Assembly: GCA_039586815.1 (NCBI GenBank)
Contig: JBDHJR010000015.1
Location: 7,177-71,176, forward strand
DNA: 64,000 nt
Source of the DNA: WVYX01 sp039586815
GTDB lineage: Bacteria; Gemmatimonadota; Gemmatimonadetes; Gemmatimonadales; GWC2-71-9
Direction of reading: 5' to 3'
Each line of letters begins with the position of its first letter. Position 1 is the stretch's first letter. Shown piece after piece: positions 25,412-34,390 of this stretch. Made by a program: the position numbers and the translations under genes. The notes below the pieces were generated by a model. That model was not told where the DNA came from, ran no database searches, and saw nothing but the letters and a program-made list of their open reading frames with translations.

Positions 25412-26446
25412 CTACTTGATGAGGTCGCCCAGCATGCGGCTGGTGTGTTCTACCATGGTGACGACCTTGCGGTAGGGCATGCGGGTGGGCCCCATGACGC
25501 CGATCATGCCGGCGAAGGGCCCGCACTGGTAGGTCGAGGTCACGATGGTGAGCCGGCTGAGCCTGGGGTCCACGTTCTCGGTTCCGATCGTGATGCTGAT
25601 CCCGGGGGACGGTCGCTTCTCCAGCGCGGTGCGCAACAGCTCGCGCCGCTCGGTGAGCTCCAGCAGGTTGCGCATCTCGTCGGAGGAGTGGAACTCGGGC
25701 TGCTCGACCAGCATCTGGGCGCTGCCCAGCACCAGCTCGCCGCCCTCGCTCCCCAGCTCGAACAGCGAATCCGCCTCTTCGATGAAGATGTTGAGCAACT
25801 CGCGGGACTCGAGGTCACCGCCCGCGTCGCGCAGGCGCTCCCGCAGGCTCTGGCGGATCTCGCGCAGCGTGTGCCCGCTGAGGCGCTCGTTGAGCACGAG
25901 CTGCACGCTGGCCACCGCCTCGGGCGGCAGCTCGTTGGCAACCTCCACGAAGATCGTGCGGGCGGCACCGCCCTCGAGCACGAGGATCATCAGCAGGCGC
26001 TCCGACGACGCCTGGACCAGCTCCAGCCGATCCAGCACGGCGTCGGAGAACGAGGGCGCGACGGCGATCCCCAGTTCCTGCGTCAGCACGCCCAACACCT
26101 CCGCAGCCTTCTGCAACAGCCCCTCGATGGCCGTCCGCTCGTGCCTCAGCTCGCGCCTCAGTGCATCCTGCTCCACGACCGAAGCCACCACCGGACCCAT
26201 GAGGGAGTCGACGTAGACCCGGTAGGCCTGGTCGGTGGGAACACGGCCGGCCGAGGTGTGGGGGTGCGACAGATAGCCCCGCTCCTCGAGGTCGCTCATG
26301 GTGTTGCGGATCGTGGCCGCCGACACCCCGAGGTCGTACCGCTTGGCAAGTGTGCGCGAGCCCGCCGGCTCGGCGGTCTCCACGAAGGAGTGGATCACCG
26401 CCTCCAGTACCTGGCGCTCCCGGTCAGTCAGTTGTTCTGGTTGCAT
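25412..26446 (-). CDS. hrcA: Heat-inducible transcription repressor HrcA
   Basis: Represses class I heat-shock operons by binding CIRCE (344 aa). The N-terminal winged helix reads LTDRERQVLEAVIHSFVETA with SAATIRNTMSDLEERGYLSHPHTSAGRVPTD split across two conserved blocks. The middle GAF-like domain contains LLMILVLEGGAARTIFVE, and the C-terminal part ends FAGMIGVMGPTRMPYRKV, as is usual. ATG at 26446; longer readings lie inside hemW. Since its own upstream gap (26447-26472) lacks a CIRCE, autoregulation would have to act further upstream. Confidence 0.95.
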   Translation of the reverse strand: MQPEQLTDRERQVLEAVIHSFVETAEPAGSRTLAKRYDLGVSAATIRNTMSDLEERGYLSHPHTSAGRVPTDQAYRVYVDSLMGPVVASVVEQDALRRELRHERTAIEGLLQKAAEVLGVLTQELGIAVAPSFSDAVLDRLELVQASSERLLMILVLEGGAARTIFVEVANELPPEAVASVQLVLNERLSGHTLREIRQSLRERLRDAGGDLESRELLNIFIEEADSLFELGSEGGELVLGSAQMLVEQPEFHSSDEMRNLLELTERRELLRTALEKRPSPGISITIGTENVDPRLSRLTIVTSTYQCGPFAGMIGVMGPTRMPYRKVVTMVEHTSRMLGDLIK

Positions 26447-26472
26447 AGTCCAAGTTGTGGCGTTACAGGAAT

Positions 26473-27606
26473 TTAGCCACCCTGGGCAGAGGTGGTCAAC
26501 CGGGTGGTGACGGCGTCCAACTTGAGCCAACCACGGGGTGTGAGTCGGATCTTGCCGCCACCTGTTAGCAGCCAGCCCTCCCCGGCTGCTGCCTCCAGCT
26601 CGGGCGCCGCACTCGGGTCCAGACTGTCCGCAGCCACACCCTCGCTGGTGCGCAGCCCCAGGTACAGTTGCTCCAACCGGCGCTGCTGCTCGTCCAATCG
26701 CTCTCGCTCGGCCACGGCACTGCCATCTTGCTCCACCGCGTGCTCGTACGCCGCCCAGTGCCGCACGTTCCAGGCGCGCTCGCCCGCCCTGAACGAATGG
26801 GCCGACGGTCCCAGCCCCACATACGGCCGTCCGGTCCAGTAGGCACTGTTGTGGCGCGACCGTTGCCCCGCCCTCGCGTAGTTGGATACCTCGTAGTGCT
26901 CCAGCCCCGCAGCGGTGAGCTGCGCATCGGCCAGCAGAAACTCCTCGGCGTAACGTTCGTCGCCCGCGGCCACCGTCGCGCCGCGCGAGATCCAGCGTGC
27001 CAGCGGCGTGCGCGCCTCCACGGTGAGACCGTAGAGCGACAGGTGCTCCGGCTCGAGCTCCAGAGCCTGCTCGAGTTCCCTGCGCAGGTCGGGCTGGAGC
27101 GCTTGCGGCAGGGCGAAGATGAGGTCGAGTGAGACCGAAGCGATGCCGGCTTGTCGCAGCAGCCGCACTGCCTCGCGGGACGCACCGGCCTGGTGGGTGC
27201 GGTGCATCCACTCCAGCACGGCAGCGTCGAACGACTGCACGCCGAGCGACACCCGGTTCACGCCCGCTTCCACCCACGCGGCGGCCGACACCGCGGTCAC
27301 GTCATCGGGGTTCGCTTCAAGCGTGATCTCGACGTCGCCCGACGACGCGACACCTTCGGCCTCGACGAGGCGGCGCGCCACCTCGGCGAGCCGCGCCGGG
27401 GGAAGCAGGGACGGAGTGCCACCCCCCAGGTAGAGTGTCTCGAGTGGCGCGTCGTCCCACGGCTCCCGCGCGCGCCGCACGTCGTGCTCGCGCAGCACCG
27501 CGCGCACGTAGCGGTCGGCCGGGATCTCACGTCGCACCGCAATGGCGAAGTCGCAGTACGAACAGCGCCGCCGACAAAACGGCACGTGGACGTAGACATG
27601 TCGCAC
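26473..27606 (-). CDS. hemW: Heme chaperone HemW (radical SAM)
   Basis: HemW (377 aa), formerly called oxygen-independent coproporphyrinogen oxidase-like, inserts heme into target proteins. The 4Fe-4S motif is FCRRRCSYCDF near residue 10, so the CxxxCxxC cysteines are present. LETLYLGGGTPSLL, TLEANPDD, VNRVSLGVQSFD and the late HNSAYWTGRPYVGLGPSAHS are typical. The GTG start at 27606 reads VRHVYVHVPFC, ten bases after the dprA stop. HemW lacks the extra N-terminal cysteine of HemN, as here. Confidence 0.92.
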   Translation of the reverse strand: MRHVYVHVPFCRRRCSYCDFAIAVRREIPADRYVRAVLREHDVRRAREPWDDAPLETLYLGGGTPSLLPPARLAEVARRLVEAEGVASSGDVEITLEANPDDVTAVSAAAWVEAGVNRVSLGVQSFDAAVLEWMHRTHQAGASREAVRLLRQAGIASVSLDLIFALPQALQPDLRRELEQALELEPEHLSLYGLTVEARTPLARWISRGATVAAGDERYAEEFLLADAQLTAAGLEHYEVSNYARAGQRSRHNSAYWTGRPYVGLGPSAHSFRAGERAWNVRHWAAYEHAVEQDGSAVAERERLDEQQRRLEQLYLGLRTSEGVAADSLDPSAAPELEAAAGEGWLLTGGGKIRLTPRGWLKLDAVTTRLTTSAQGG

Positions 27607-27616
27607 GCAGGAGAAG

Positions 27617-28708
27617 CTAACCGACGCCCAGCACGCTCGCCCGGCGGAACGTCTTGCCCGGATCCTGTGCCACGAGCCCGCGGATCTCGAGGCCCGTGAG
27701 CGCGGCGAGAGTCTCTGCCGCGGAGCACTGCAGCCGCTCGGCGATCTCGTCCACCAGCTCCACACCCAGGTCCAGCACGTCCAGCACGCGGCGCTCGAGC
27801 GGCATCAGTCCGGCCGTCACGCTCGAGGCCAGGTCGTCTCCCGACAGCCCGTACTCCTCCAGCAAGTCGCGCAAACCGAGTGCCGACTTGGCGCCGGCCT
27901 GGACGAGCCGGTTGCAGCCGGACGACGCAGGGCTGGTGATCGGACCCGGCACGGCGAGCACGTCGCGTCCCTGCTCCAGCGCGCAATCGGCGGTGATCAA
28001 GGCGCCCGAGCGCTTGCCCGCCTCGACCACGAGCGTGGCCCGCGCCAACCCGCTGATGAGCCGGTTGCGCCGTGGGAAGCTCCCGGCATTCGGCCTGTCG
28101 CCGGGCGGAAACTCGGTGATCAGACATCCTTCCCGCGCCATCCGGCCGTACAGCTCGCGGTTCGCCGAGGGGTAGACCACACCCAGTCCGTTGCCCAACA
28201 CCCCCACGGTGCGGCCCTCCGCATCGAGACACGCCGTGTGGGCCACCGCGTCCAGCCCCCGTGCCATGCCACTCACAACAACGAGGCCGGCGCGCGCCGC
28301 ACCGGCCGCGAACAGGCGGCACGCCTCGGCTCCGTAGCGCGTGTGCGTGCGGCTTCCCACGATCGCTACCGCGGGGCGCTGGAGCAGCGACAGGTCACCC
28401 AGGGCGAACAGCAGCGTCGGTGCGGCGGGGATCTCTCTCAGCCTCGCGGGGAAGCGCGGATCGCCGGGCGTCAGCACCACACCACCCAACCGTGAATTGC
28501 CGGCCACCATTCTGTGGGCTTCGTCGAGAGACGCCGCGCGCACCGCGGTCGCCGCCGCGACCGATACTCCGGGCACCGCTTCGAGATCCCGCTGCGAAGC
28601 CTCGAGCGCCTGCCTTGCGGAGCCGAAAGCCCCAAGCAGCGCATCGAGTCGCGCGCGTCCAATGCCCGGCACGAGCGCGAGGGTGACGTAGGCGATGTCG
28701 GGGGTCAC
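27617..28708 (-). CDS. dprA: DNA processing protein DprA
   Basis: Loads RecA on incoming single-stranded DNA in natural transformation (363 aa). An N-terminal helix-hairpin-helix/SAM-like region (LALVPGIGRARLDALL) precedes the Rossmann core with VAIVGSRTHTRYG, VVSGMARGLDAVAHTACLD, GCLITEFPPG and FPRRNRLISGLA. The C-terminal winged helix (VDEIAERLQCSAAETLAAL) is present. GTG start at 28708 overlaps the obgE stop (GTGA). Presence alone does not prove competence. Confidence 0.95.
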   Translation of the reverse strand: MTPDIAYVTLALVPGIGRARLDALLGAFGSARQALEASQRDLEAVPGVSVAAATAVRAASLDEAHRMVAGNSRLGGVVLTPGDPRFPARLREIPAAPTLLFALGDLSLLQRPAVAIVGSRTHTRYGAEACRLFAAGAARAGLVVVSGMARGLDAVAHTACLDAEGRTVGVLGNGLGVVYPSANRELYGRMAREGCLITEFPPGDRPNAGSFPRRNRLISGLARATLVVEAGKRSGALITADCALEQGRDVLAVPGPITSPASSGCNRLVQAGAKSALGLRDLLEEYGLSGDDLASSVTAGLMPLERRVLDVLDLGVELVDEIAERLQCSAAETLAALTGLEIRGLVAQDPGKTFRRASVLGVG

Positions 28709-29724
28709 GGAAGCGGAACGGCGTCTTCGGGCGGCGTCTCTGCCGCCTGCGCCAGCAGCTTCCAGAGCTCCTCCTTGAGCTCGTCCAAACCGCGGTGGGC
28801 CACCGACGAGATCGCCACGACGCCGCTGGCCTGCGGCGCGCGAACCGTGGGCAGCTTCGCGTCGGGCGGCAACAGATCGCTCTTGGTGAGCACCACGATG
28901 TGGGGCTTGGCCGTCACGTCGGCGTCGTAGGCCTCCACTTCCGCCCTGAGCGTGTCGTAGCTGCCCTGCGGGTCGTCGTGCTCCATTGGGACCAGGTAGG
29001 CGAGCACCCGCGTGCGCTCAACGTGCTGCAGAAACCGGTCGCCCAGACCCTTGCCTTCGTGCGCACCCTCGATCAGCCCCGGGATGTCGGCCATCACGAA
29101 TGAGCGGCCGCCGGTGAGGCCCACCACACCCAGTTGCGGCGTGAGCGTCGTGAACGGATAGTCGGCGATCTTGGGCTTTGCCGCCGATACGACCGAGAGC
29201 AGGGTACTCTTCCCGGCGTTGGGCTCCCCCAGCAACCCCACATCGGCCAGCAGCTTGAGCACCAGCTCGAGGGTGCGGTCCTCCCCCTCCACTCCAGGCT
29301 CCCACTCGCGCGGCGCCTGGTGAGTCGGTGTGGCAAAGCGGGCGTTGCCTCGCCCACCGCGCCCGCCCTTGGCCACGAGCAGCTCGTCACCGGGACGCAC
29401 CACCTCCCCCAGCGTCTCGCCCGTGGCGGCGTCCAGCGCCACCGTGCCGGGCGGCACCGGCAGGTAGACGTCCTCGCCCGACTTGCCGGTCTTGTTGGAG
29501 CCCATCCCGTGCTGCCCGCGCTCGGCCTTGCGGTGCGCCTTGTAGCGGTAATCGAGCAGTGTGGTGAGATGGGCGTCGGCCCGCAGGTACACGCTCCCTC
29601 CGCGGCCCCCGTCGCCACCGTCGGGCCCGCCATTCGGCACGAACATCTCGCGCCGGAACGACGTGCAGCCCGACCCGCCGGTGCCGGCCGAGACGCGCAG
29701 AGTTACCCGGTCGACGAAGTTCAT
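28705..29724 (-). CDS. obgE: GTPase Obg
   Basis: Essential GTPase in large-subunit assembly and stress response (339 aa). The glycine-rich Obg fold (1-158, starting MNFVDRVTLRVSAGTGGSG) has the usual PNGGPDGGDGGRGG. The G domain shows G1 GEPNAGKST, switch II DIPGLIEGAHEGKGLG, G4 LTKSD and G5 VAISSVA. It lacks the optional C-terminal OCT domain. ATG at 29724 is chosen because it starts the conserved MNFVD. The usual rplU-rpmA neighbours are absent. Confidence 0.96.
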   Translation of the reverse strand: MNFVDRVTLRVSAGTGGSGCTSFRREMFVPNGGPDGGDGGRGGSVYLRADAHLTTLLDYRYKAHRKAERGQHGMGSNKTGKSGEDVYLPVPPGTVALDAATGETLGEVVRPGDELLVAKGGRGGRGNARFATPTHQAPREWEPGVEGEDRTLELVLKLLADVGLLGEPNAGKSTLLSVVSAAKPKIADYPFTTLTPQLGVVGLTGGRSFVMADIPGLIEGAHEGKGLGDRFLQHVERTRVLAYLVPMEHDDPQGSYDTLRAEVEAYDADVTAKPHIVVLTKSDLLPPDAKLPTVRAPQASGVVAISSVAHRGLDELKEELWKLLAQAAETPPEDAVPLP

Positions 29725-29797
29725 GATGCGCGCGCTCCATGGAGCCAGCATGCGCGGCGGCCCGTGTTCACTGCAACGCGTTTCATTGCGCGGCCCA

Positions 29798-30805
29798 TCA
29801 TACGAACGAAAGCTCTCCCTCCGAGCGCATCACACCGACAGTCTCCCAGCGCGTATTGAGCACGGGGAGCTCGGCGAAGCGGTCCAGCGAGGAGCCGGAG
29901 GGGCGCTCCAGCCCCAGCTGCTCGAGTGTTGCCATCAGCGCCGGCATCGCGGCGGCGTCGCCGCCGTCCTCGACCTTGATGGCGATGCCGAGCTGACGAT
30001 CGATCAGCGCCGCACCATACACGCCCCCCGCCCCCACCTTGGCCAGTACCCGACCCGGGTACGCCTGCATGACCTCGGTACAGAGCCGCCGGTGGCCCGC
30101 CACCATCTCGGGGTGCCCGCTCATAGCGCGCACGATGCGGCGCGGCGCGTCACCCGTATCGGCTACGATCCCCGCGAAGGCGCGCGCCATGTTGCTGAGC
30201 GGCAGCGCAAAGGCAACTACGCCACAGCCGTCCACGCTTTCTCCTAGGGCGCCTGGCGCGAGTCCCGCGTAGTGGGCCAGCATTTCCCTGGCGCGGTCCT
30301 GGACCGGATGTCCCCCGAGGTGGTAACCAGCCGCTTTCCAGTCCCGATGCCGGGCCAGCGCCAACATGCCCGTGTGCTTGCCGGAGCAATTGCTCGCCAG
30401 CCGCGAGGGCGGAGCCACATCCACTTCGTCGGCCGGCCGCGTGTCGCCTAGTGGAATGGAGAAGTCGCCGATCAGCGCCCGGTGCGGCCCGCAGGCCAGA
30501 TCGTCCTCGGCGCAGCCGATCCGCTCCAGCCAGCGCGCCGCGACATCCACCTGATGTCGCTCGGAGTTGTGCGAGGCGCAGGCCAGCGCCAGCTCCTCGT
30601 CCGAGACCGCGAACCGCTCGGCCGCGCCGTCCGCCACCACGGGGAGCGCCTGAAACGGCTTCGCGGCGGAGCGCGTGATCACCGCGCGTCCGGGATCTCC
30701 CGCCACGGCCACCATTGTGCCGTCGGGCAGACACACGGCAGCGGAAACCCGGTGCTCCGAGTCGAGGATGCCGCCGCGGTAGCTGCGGACGAGGAAGTCG
30801 GTCAT
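29798..30805 (-). CDS. L-asparaginase II (Rhizobium type)
   Basis: A 335-residue protein of the asparaginase II family (PF06089), unrelated to the E. coli enzymes. The key segments are RSAAKPFQALPVV, ALACASHNSERHQ, LASNCSGKHTGMLALARH and GVDG-like SVDGCGVVAFALPL. It hydrolyses asparagine to aspartate and ammonia in the cytosol; no signal peptide is seen. ATG at 30805 (MTDFLVRSYRGG). It lies 73 bases before obgE on the same strand and is divergent from the small coiled-coil gene. Confidence 0.88.
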   Translation of the reverse strand: MTDFLVRSYRGGILDSEHRVSAAVCLPDGTMVAVAGDPGRAVITRSAAKPFQALPVVADGAAERFAVSDEELALACASHNSERHQVDVAARWLERIGCAEDDLACGPHRALIGDFSIPLGDTRPADEVDVAPPSRLASNCSGKHTGMLALARHRDWKAAGYHLGGHPVQDRAREMLAHYAGLAPGALGESVDGCGVVAFALPLSNMARAFAGIVADTGDAPRRIVRAMSGHPEMVAGHRRLCTEVMQAYPGRVLAKVGAGGVYGAALIDRQLGIAIKVEDGGDAAAMPALMATLEQLGLERPSGSSLDRFAELPVLNTRWETVGVMRSEGELSFV

Positions 30806-30907
30806 GGCAGCGCATAAGATAACGCCACCGGGCTTCACGCTGGATTCAGGGTTACCTTAGGGATGCTCGCCGACGTTGAGGCAGACCTTCGCTCGAGGAG
30901 GTGCGAC

Positions 30908-31090
30908 ATGGCCGCGGACACAGGCAAGATCGATCCGGCAGTGGAGCGGCGTCTCTCGGCGATCGAGGCGCGCGTCGCCGAGTTGGCGGAGCAGGTCAAT
31001 CAGCTCGCACACGTCCTGGGGCGGCACGAGAAGCTGGCCAAGGAAATCGCGACGATCAAGTACGAATCGCGGGAGGCGGAGCAGTACTAG
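30908..31090 (+). CDS. Small coiled-coil protein, unknown function
   Basis: A 60-residue charged protein that is one continuous heptad helix (AVERRLSAIEARVAELAEQV, then QLAHVLGRHEKLAKEIATIK). The ATG at 30908 is preferred over one at 30863 because GAGGAGG lies seven bases before it. It resembles SlyX-like or Lpp-like short coils only in shape. It is divergent from the asparaginase gene and convergent with the ABC permease gene, separated from the latter by a large inverted repeat. Confidence 0.6.
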   Translation: MAADTGKIDPAVERRLSAIEARVAELAEQVNQLAHVLGRHEKLAKEIATIKYESREAEQY

Positions 31091-31091
31091 G

Positions 31092-31173
31092 CAACCGCAC
31101 GACGCGCAACGAACAACGTGCAGCGGGGCCCGAGCGAGTCGGGGCGCTGCACGTTGCGCGTTGTACGCTGACC
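31092..31173. repeat. Inverted repeat with heptad arms between convergent genes
   Basis: CAACGTGCAGCG (31114-31125) is perfectly complementary to CGCTGCACGTTG (31145-31156), with a 19-base loop. The bases outside continue as rough seven-base units (CGCAACG, AACAACG, TGCAGCG on the left and CGTTGCG, CGTTGTA on the right). It could end transcription in both directions between the coiled-coil and permease genes, but it has no T-run. The period-seven arms link it to the mutS2 element. Confidence 0.65.
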
Positions 31174-31183
31174 GGCCGTTGAG

Positions 31184-33610
31184 CTACTCGTAGCGCAACG
31201 CCTGCACCGGATCCACCAGCGTGGCCCGGCGCGCCGGCACATAAGTCGCCAACATACCCACCAAGAACAGCATCAGCGCGATCAGGAAGAAGATCACCGG
31301 ATCCCACGGCTCCACCTCGAACAGCAGCACCTCGAGCCCGCGTGACAGCAGCGCGGCGATCCCCAGCCCCAGGAACAACCCCAGCCCGAGCTGGAACAGG
31401 CCCTGCTTGAGAACCAGCTTCATCACGTCGCCGGTCTGCGCTCCGAGCGCCATGCGCACGCCCAGCTCCTGGGTGCGGCGGCTCACGTAGAACGCCATCA
31501 CCCCGTAGAGACCTATCGCTCCGAGGAACAGCGCCGCCGCACCGAACGCCACGAACAGGGCGCTGAAGACCTTGAATATCCAGGTGTTCTCCGCAACCTC
31601 CTCCGCTACCGTCCTGACCCAGTAGATCGGCAGGTCCGAGTCGACCGCCATCACCACGTCGCGCAGCACCGGCGCCAGCGCCGACGCGTCTCCCCCGGCC
31701 GCACGCACCGCTATGCTGAGGAACCGCGCGTCGTTCTGCGACAGGGGCAGGTAGAACCCCTCCGGCTCCTCGTTCTCCGGCGGATCCAGGTACATGTCGG
31801 GCACCACGCCCACTATCGTGAGCCACGGCTCCTCCGAGTCCGACTCACCTACGCGGATGCGCCGCCCGATCGGGCTCTCACCCGGGAAGTACCGCTCCGC
31901 GAACGGCAGGTTCACCAGCGCAACCGGCAGGTTCTCGCGCGTGTCCTGGGTGCCGAAGTCGCGTCCCTGCAGCACGCTCACGCCGAATGTCTCGAAGTGG
32001 TTGGGCGTGATTATGGTCCGGCGCGCGAACGGGTAGTCCTGGTCGGCCTCGTAGATCTCGCCTTCCACTGCAAAGTTGGGGCGCCCTCCACGGCCGGTGG
32101 TCGGCAGCCCGGAGGTGAGTGAGGCCTCTGCCACTCCGGGGTGGGCATCGAGCCGTGCCACCAGCTCCTCGAAGAACTGGAGCCGCACCGTCTCGTCCGG
32201 ATAGTCGCTCACGAACAGGCCGACCCGCGCGGTCATCACGTTCTCGGTCTCGAACCCGAATTCGAGGTTGCCCAAATTCACGACGCTCTTGATCATGAGT
32301 CCGGCCGCCACGAGCAGCCCGCAGGAGAAGGCGATTTCCGCCACCACCAGGCTCTTGCTCAGCTTGCCGATGCGCAGGCTCGACGTGCCGCGCGACTCGT
32401 CCTTGAGGATCTCGTTCACCTTCGCGCCGGACGCCTTGAGCGCCGGCAGGATACCGGCCATCACCGCCGCGATCGCCGTGAGAGTGATCGCGAACAGCAG
32501 CACTGCCCCGTCGAGCTCGAAGGTCATCCAATACGGCGGGTCGGATCGCGCCACGGCATTGTCGAACAGACGGATTCCCACCCAGGCGATACCGAGCCCG
32601 AGCCCCGCGCCGACCGCGGCCAGGGTGAACGTCTCCGACAGGAACTGCGCCACGATACGCCAGCGGCCCGCTCCCAGCGCCGAGCGAATGGCCAGCTCCT
32701 TGCTGCGCACCGACACGCGCGCGAGCAACAGGTTGGCCACGTTCACACACGCTATCACCAACACTAGGAAGACCGCCGCCAACATCGTGTACAGCAGTGC
32801 GGAAAGCTGCGAGCCCACGAACCGCTCGGTGTAGGGCTCGATCGTTGCACCTATGCCCTCGTTGGTCTCGGGGTACTCCATGGCCAGCCGCTGGGCGATG
32901 GTCGAGAACTCGGCCTGGGCCGCCTCGAGCGACACGCCGTCCTTGAGCCGCCCGAACACCCCGAGCCAGGTCCCGTCACCCCGCTCCATCTCACTGACGT
33001 TCTGCCGGTACGGCACCCACAGTTGCTCGTTCATGGGGAAGAGAAAGCCCTCGGGCATCACGCCGACGATGGTGGTGACCTCCCCGTTCATCCGCACGGT
33101 GCGGCCGATTACGTCCGGATCGCTGCCGAAGTGGTTCTGCCACACGGCATACCCCAGGATGGCCACGTGCGGCGAGCCGGGTTGGTCTTCTCCCTCCACG
33201 AACAGGCGGCCCATGAGGGGCGGCACCCGGAGCATGTCCATCCCCCCGGCCATCATGAACGCCCCCGAGAACCGCTCGGGGCGCCCCTCGAGCCCGCTCA
33301 CGTTCACCGTCCCGTTGTAGAACCCCCCGAGGTTCTCGAACGAGGTCTGCTGCTCCCGCCAGTCGAGGAAGTCGTGCACCGCGACGCCCATGCGCTGGAT
33401 GTCCTCGGCCACGTTGTTGCGTCCGATAGACATGATGCGGTGCGAGTCCTCGAACGGCAGGCCGCGGTGGATCACCCCGTAGGTGATCGAGAACATCGTG
33501 GTGGTGAGGCCGATCCCGAGCGCCAGCGCCATCACCGAGACAGCGGTGTTGCCCGGGGCCTTGAGCAGCATGCGTGCGCTGTACTTGAAGTCCTTCCAGA
33601 GCGATTCCAT
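31184..33610 (-). CDS. ADOP-type ABC transporter permease (MacB/FtsX family)
   Basis: An 808-residue permease made of two MacB-core plus FtsX halves, the duplicated orphan permease layout common in Acidobacteria and Gemmatimonadota. Membrane segments lie near 20-45, 280-410, about 425-450 and 690-800, with large periplasmic domains between. The N terminus is MESLWKDFKYSARMLLKAPG and the last segment ends FLVGMLATYVPARRATLVDP, both typical. It is followed upstream on the transcript by its ATPase and a HlyD-type adaptor, so it is not orphan here. Probable role is tripartite export of a toxic peptide, drug or lipid. Confidence 0.9.
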   Translation of the reverse strand: MESLWKDFKYSARMLLKAPGNTAVSVMALALGIGLTTTMFSITYGVIHRGLPFEDSHRIMSIGRNNVAEDIQRMGVAVHDFLDWREQQTSFENLGGFYNGTVNVSGLEGRPERFSGAFMMAGGMDMLRVPPLMGRLFVEGEDQPGSPHVAILGYAVWQNHFGSDPDVIGRTVRMNGEVTTIVGVMPEGFLFPMNEQLWVPYRQNVSEMERGDGTWLGVFGRLKDGVSLEAAQAEFSTIAQRLAMEYPETNEGIGATIEPYTERFVGSQLSALLYTMLAAVFLVLVIACVNVANLLLARVSVRSKELAIRSALGAGRWRIVAQFLSETFTLAAVGAGLGLGIAWVGIRLFDNAVARSDPPYWMTFELDGAVLLFAITLTAIAAVMAGILPALKASGAKVNEILKDESRGTSSLRIGKLSKSLVVAEIAFSCGLLVAAGLMIKSVVNLGNLEFGFETENVMTARVGLFVSDYPDETVRLQFFEELVARLDAHPGVAEASLTSGLPTTGRGGRPNFAVEGEIYEADQDYPFARRTIITPNHFETFGVSVLQGRDFGTQDTRENLPVALVNLPFAERYFPGESPIGRRIRVGESDSEEPWLTIVGVVPDMYLDPPENEEPEGFYLPLSQNDARFLSIAVRAAGGDASALAPVLRDVVMAVDSDLPIYWVRTVAEEVAENTWIFKVFSALFVAFGAAALFLGAIGLYGVMAFYVSRRTQELGVRMALGAQTGDVMKLVLKQGLFQLGLGLFLGLGIAALLSRGLEVLLFEVEPWDPVIFFLIALMLFLVGMLATYVPARRATLVDPVQALRYE

Positions 33611-33619
33611 GGGGCGCCC

Positions 33620-34378
33620 CTAGCTGTTCGCGGCCTGCTTCAACTCGAAGCCGGCCTGCTCGAGCTCATGCAGCTTCCCGCCGTTGCCGTTCTCCTCTTT
33701 GACGATCTGACCGTCGAACAAGTGAATCGCCCGGTCCGCGTGATGCGCGTAGCGCGGATCGTGCGTCACCATGCAGATCGTGGCGCCTTCGCGGTGCAGC
33801 TCCTCGAGCAGATTCATCACAGCCTCGCCGTTCTTCGAGTCGAGGTTACCGGTCGGCTCGTCGGCCAGGAGAATCACCGGCCGCCCCGCGATGGCGCGTG
33901 CCACCGCGACGCGCTGCTGCTGTCCGCCGGAGAGCTGCGAGGGGTAATGCTTGGCGCGGTGGCTCATCTGCACCCTCTCCAGTGCCTCCGCGACCCGCTC
34001 CTGCCGCTCTCCCTTGGGGACGTCGCGGTAGGTGAGCGGCAGCTCCACGTTCTCGCGCACCGTGAGGTCACCTATCAGGTTGAAGGCCTGGAAGATGAAA
34101 CCGATCTGCCGGTTGCGGACGTAAGCGCGGTCGCGCCGCGTCAGGTTCGAAACCGTCTCGCCGCTGAGGTAGTAGGTGCCGTCGCTCGGGGTGTCGAGCA
34201 GACCCAGGATAGAGAGTAAGGTGCTCTTGCCGCATCCAGAGGGACCGGCAATCGCCACGTACTCGCCCTCCTTGATGTCCAGGTTCACCCCGTCCAACGC
34301 GTGTGTCTCCACCTCATCGGTATAGAAGACCTTGCGCAGGTCCTCGAGCTTGATGAGCGATCCGTTTGCTTTAACCAT
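33620..34378 (-). CDS. ABC transporter ATP-binding protein (MacB/LolD type)
   Basis: ATPase subunit (252 aa) energising the adjacent permease. Walker A is GPSGCGKST, the signature is LSGGQQQRVAVARAI and Walker B is VILLADEPTGNLD, followed by the H-loop MVTHDPRYAHHAD. It belongs to the FtsE/LolD/MacB branch of exporters acting from the periplasm. It lies nine bases upstream of the permease gene and 12 downstream of the adaptor gene. Confidence 0.95.
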   Translation of the reverse strand: MVKANGSLIKLEDLRKVFYTDEVETHALDGVNLDIKEGEYVAIAGPSGCGKSTLLSILGLLDTPSDGTYYLSGETVSNLTRRDRAYVRNRQIGFIFQAFNLIGDLTVRENVELPLTYRDVPKGERQERVAEALERVQMSHRAKHYPSQLSGGQQQRVAVARAIAGRPVILLADEPTGNLDSKNGEAVMNLLEELHREGATICMVTHDPRYAHHADRAIHLFDGQIVKEENGNGGKLHELEQAGFELKQAANS

Positions 34379-34390
34379 GTCCGCTCCTTG

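Noticed and set aside
25412..26472. CIRCE operator (TTAGCACTC-N9-GAGTGCTAA) expected near hrcA/dnaJ
   Set aside because: Looked for and not found; AGCACTC near 23900 lacks its inverted half.
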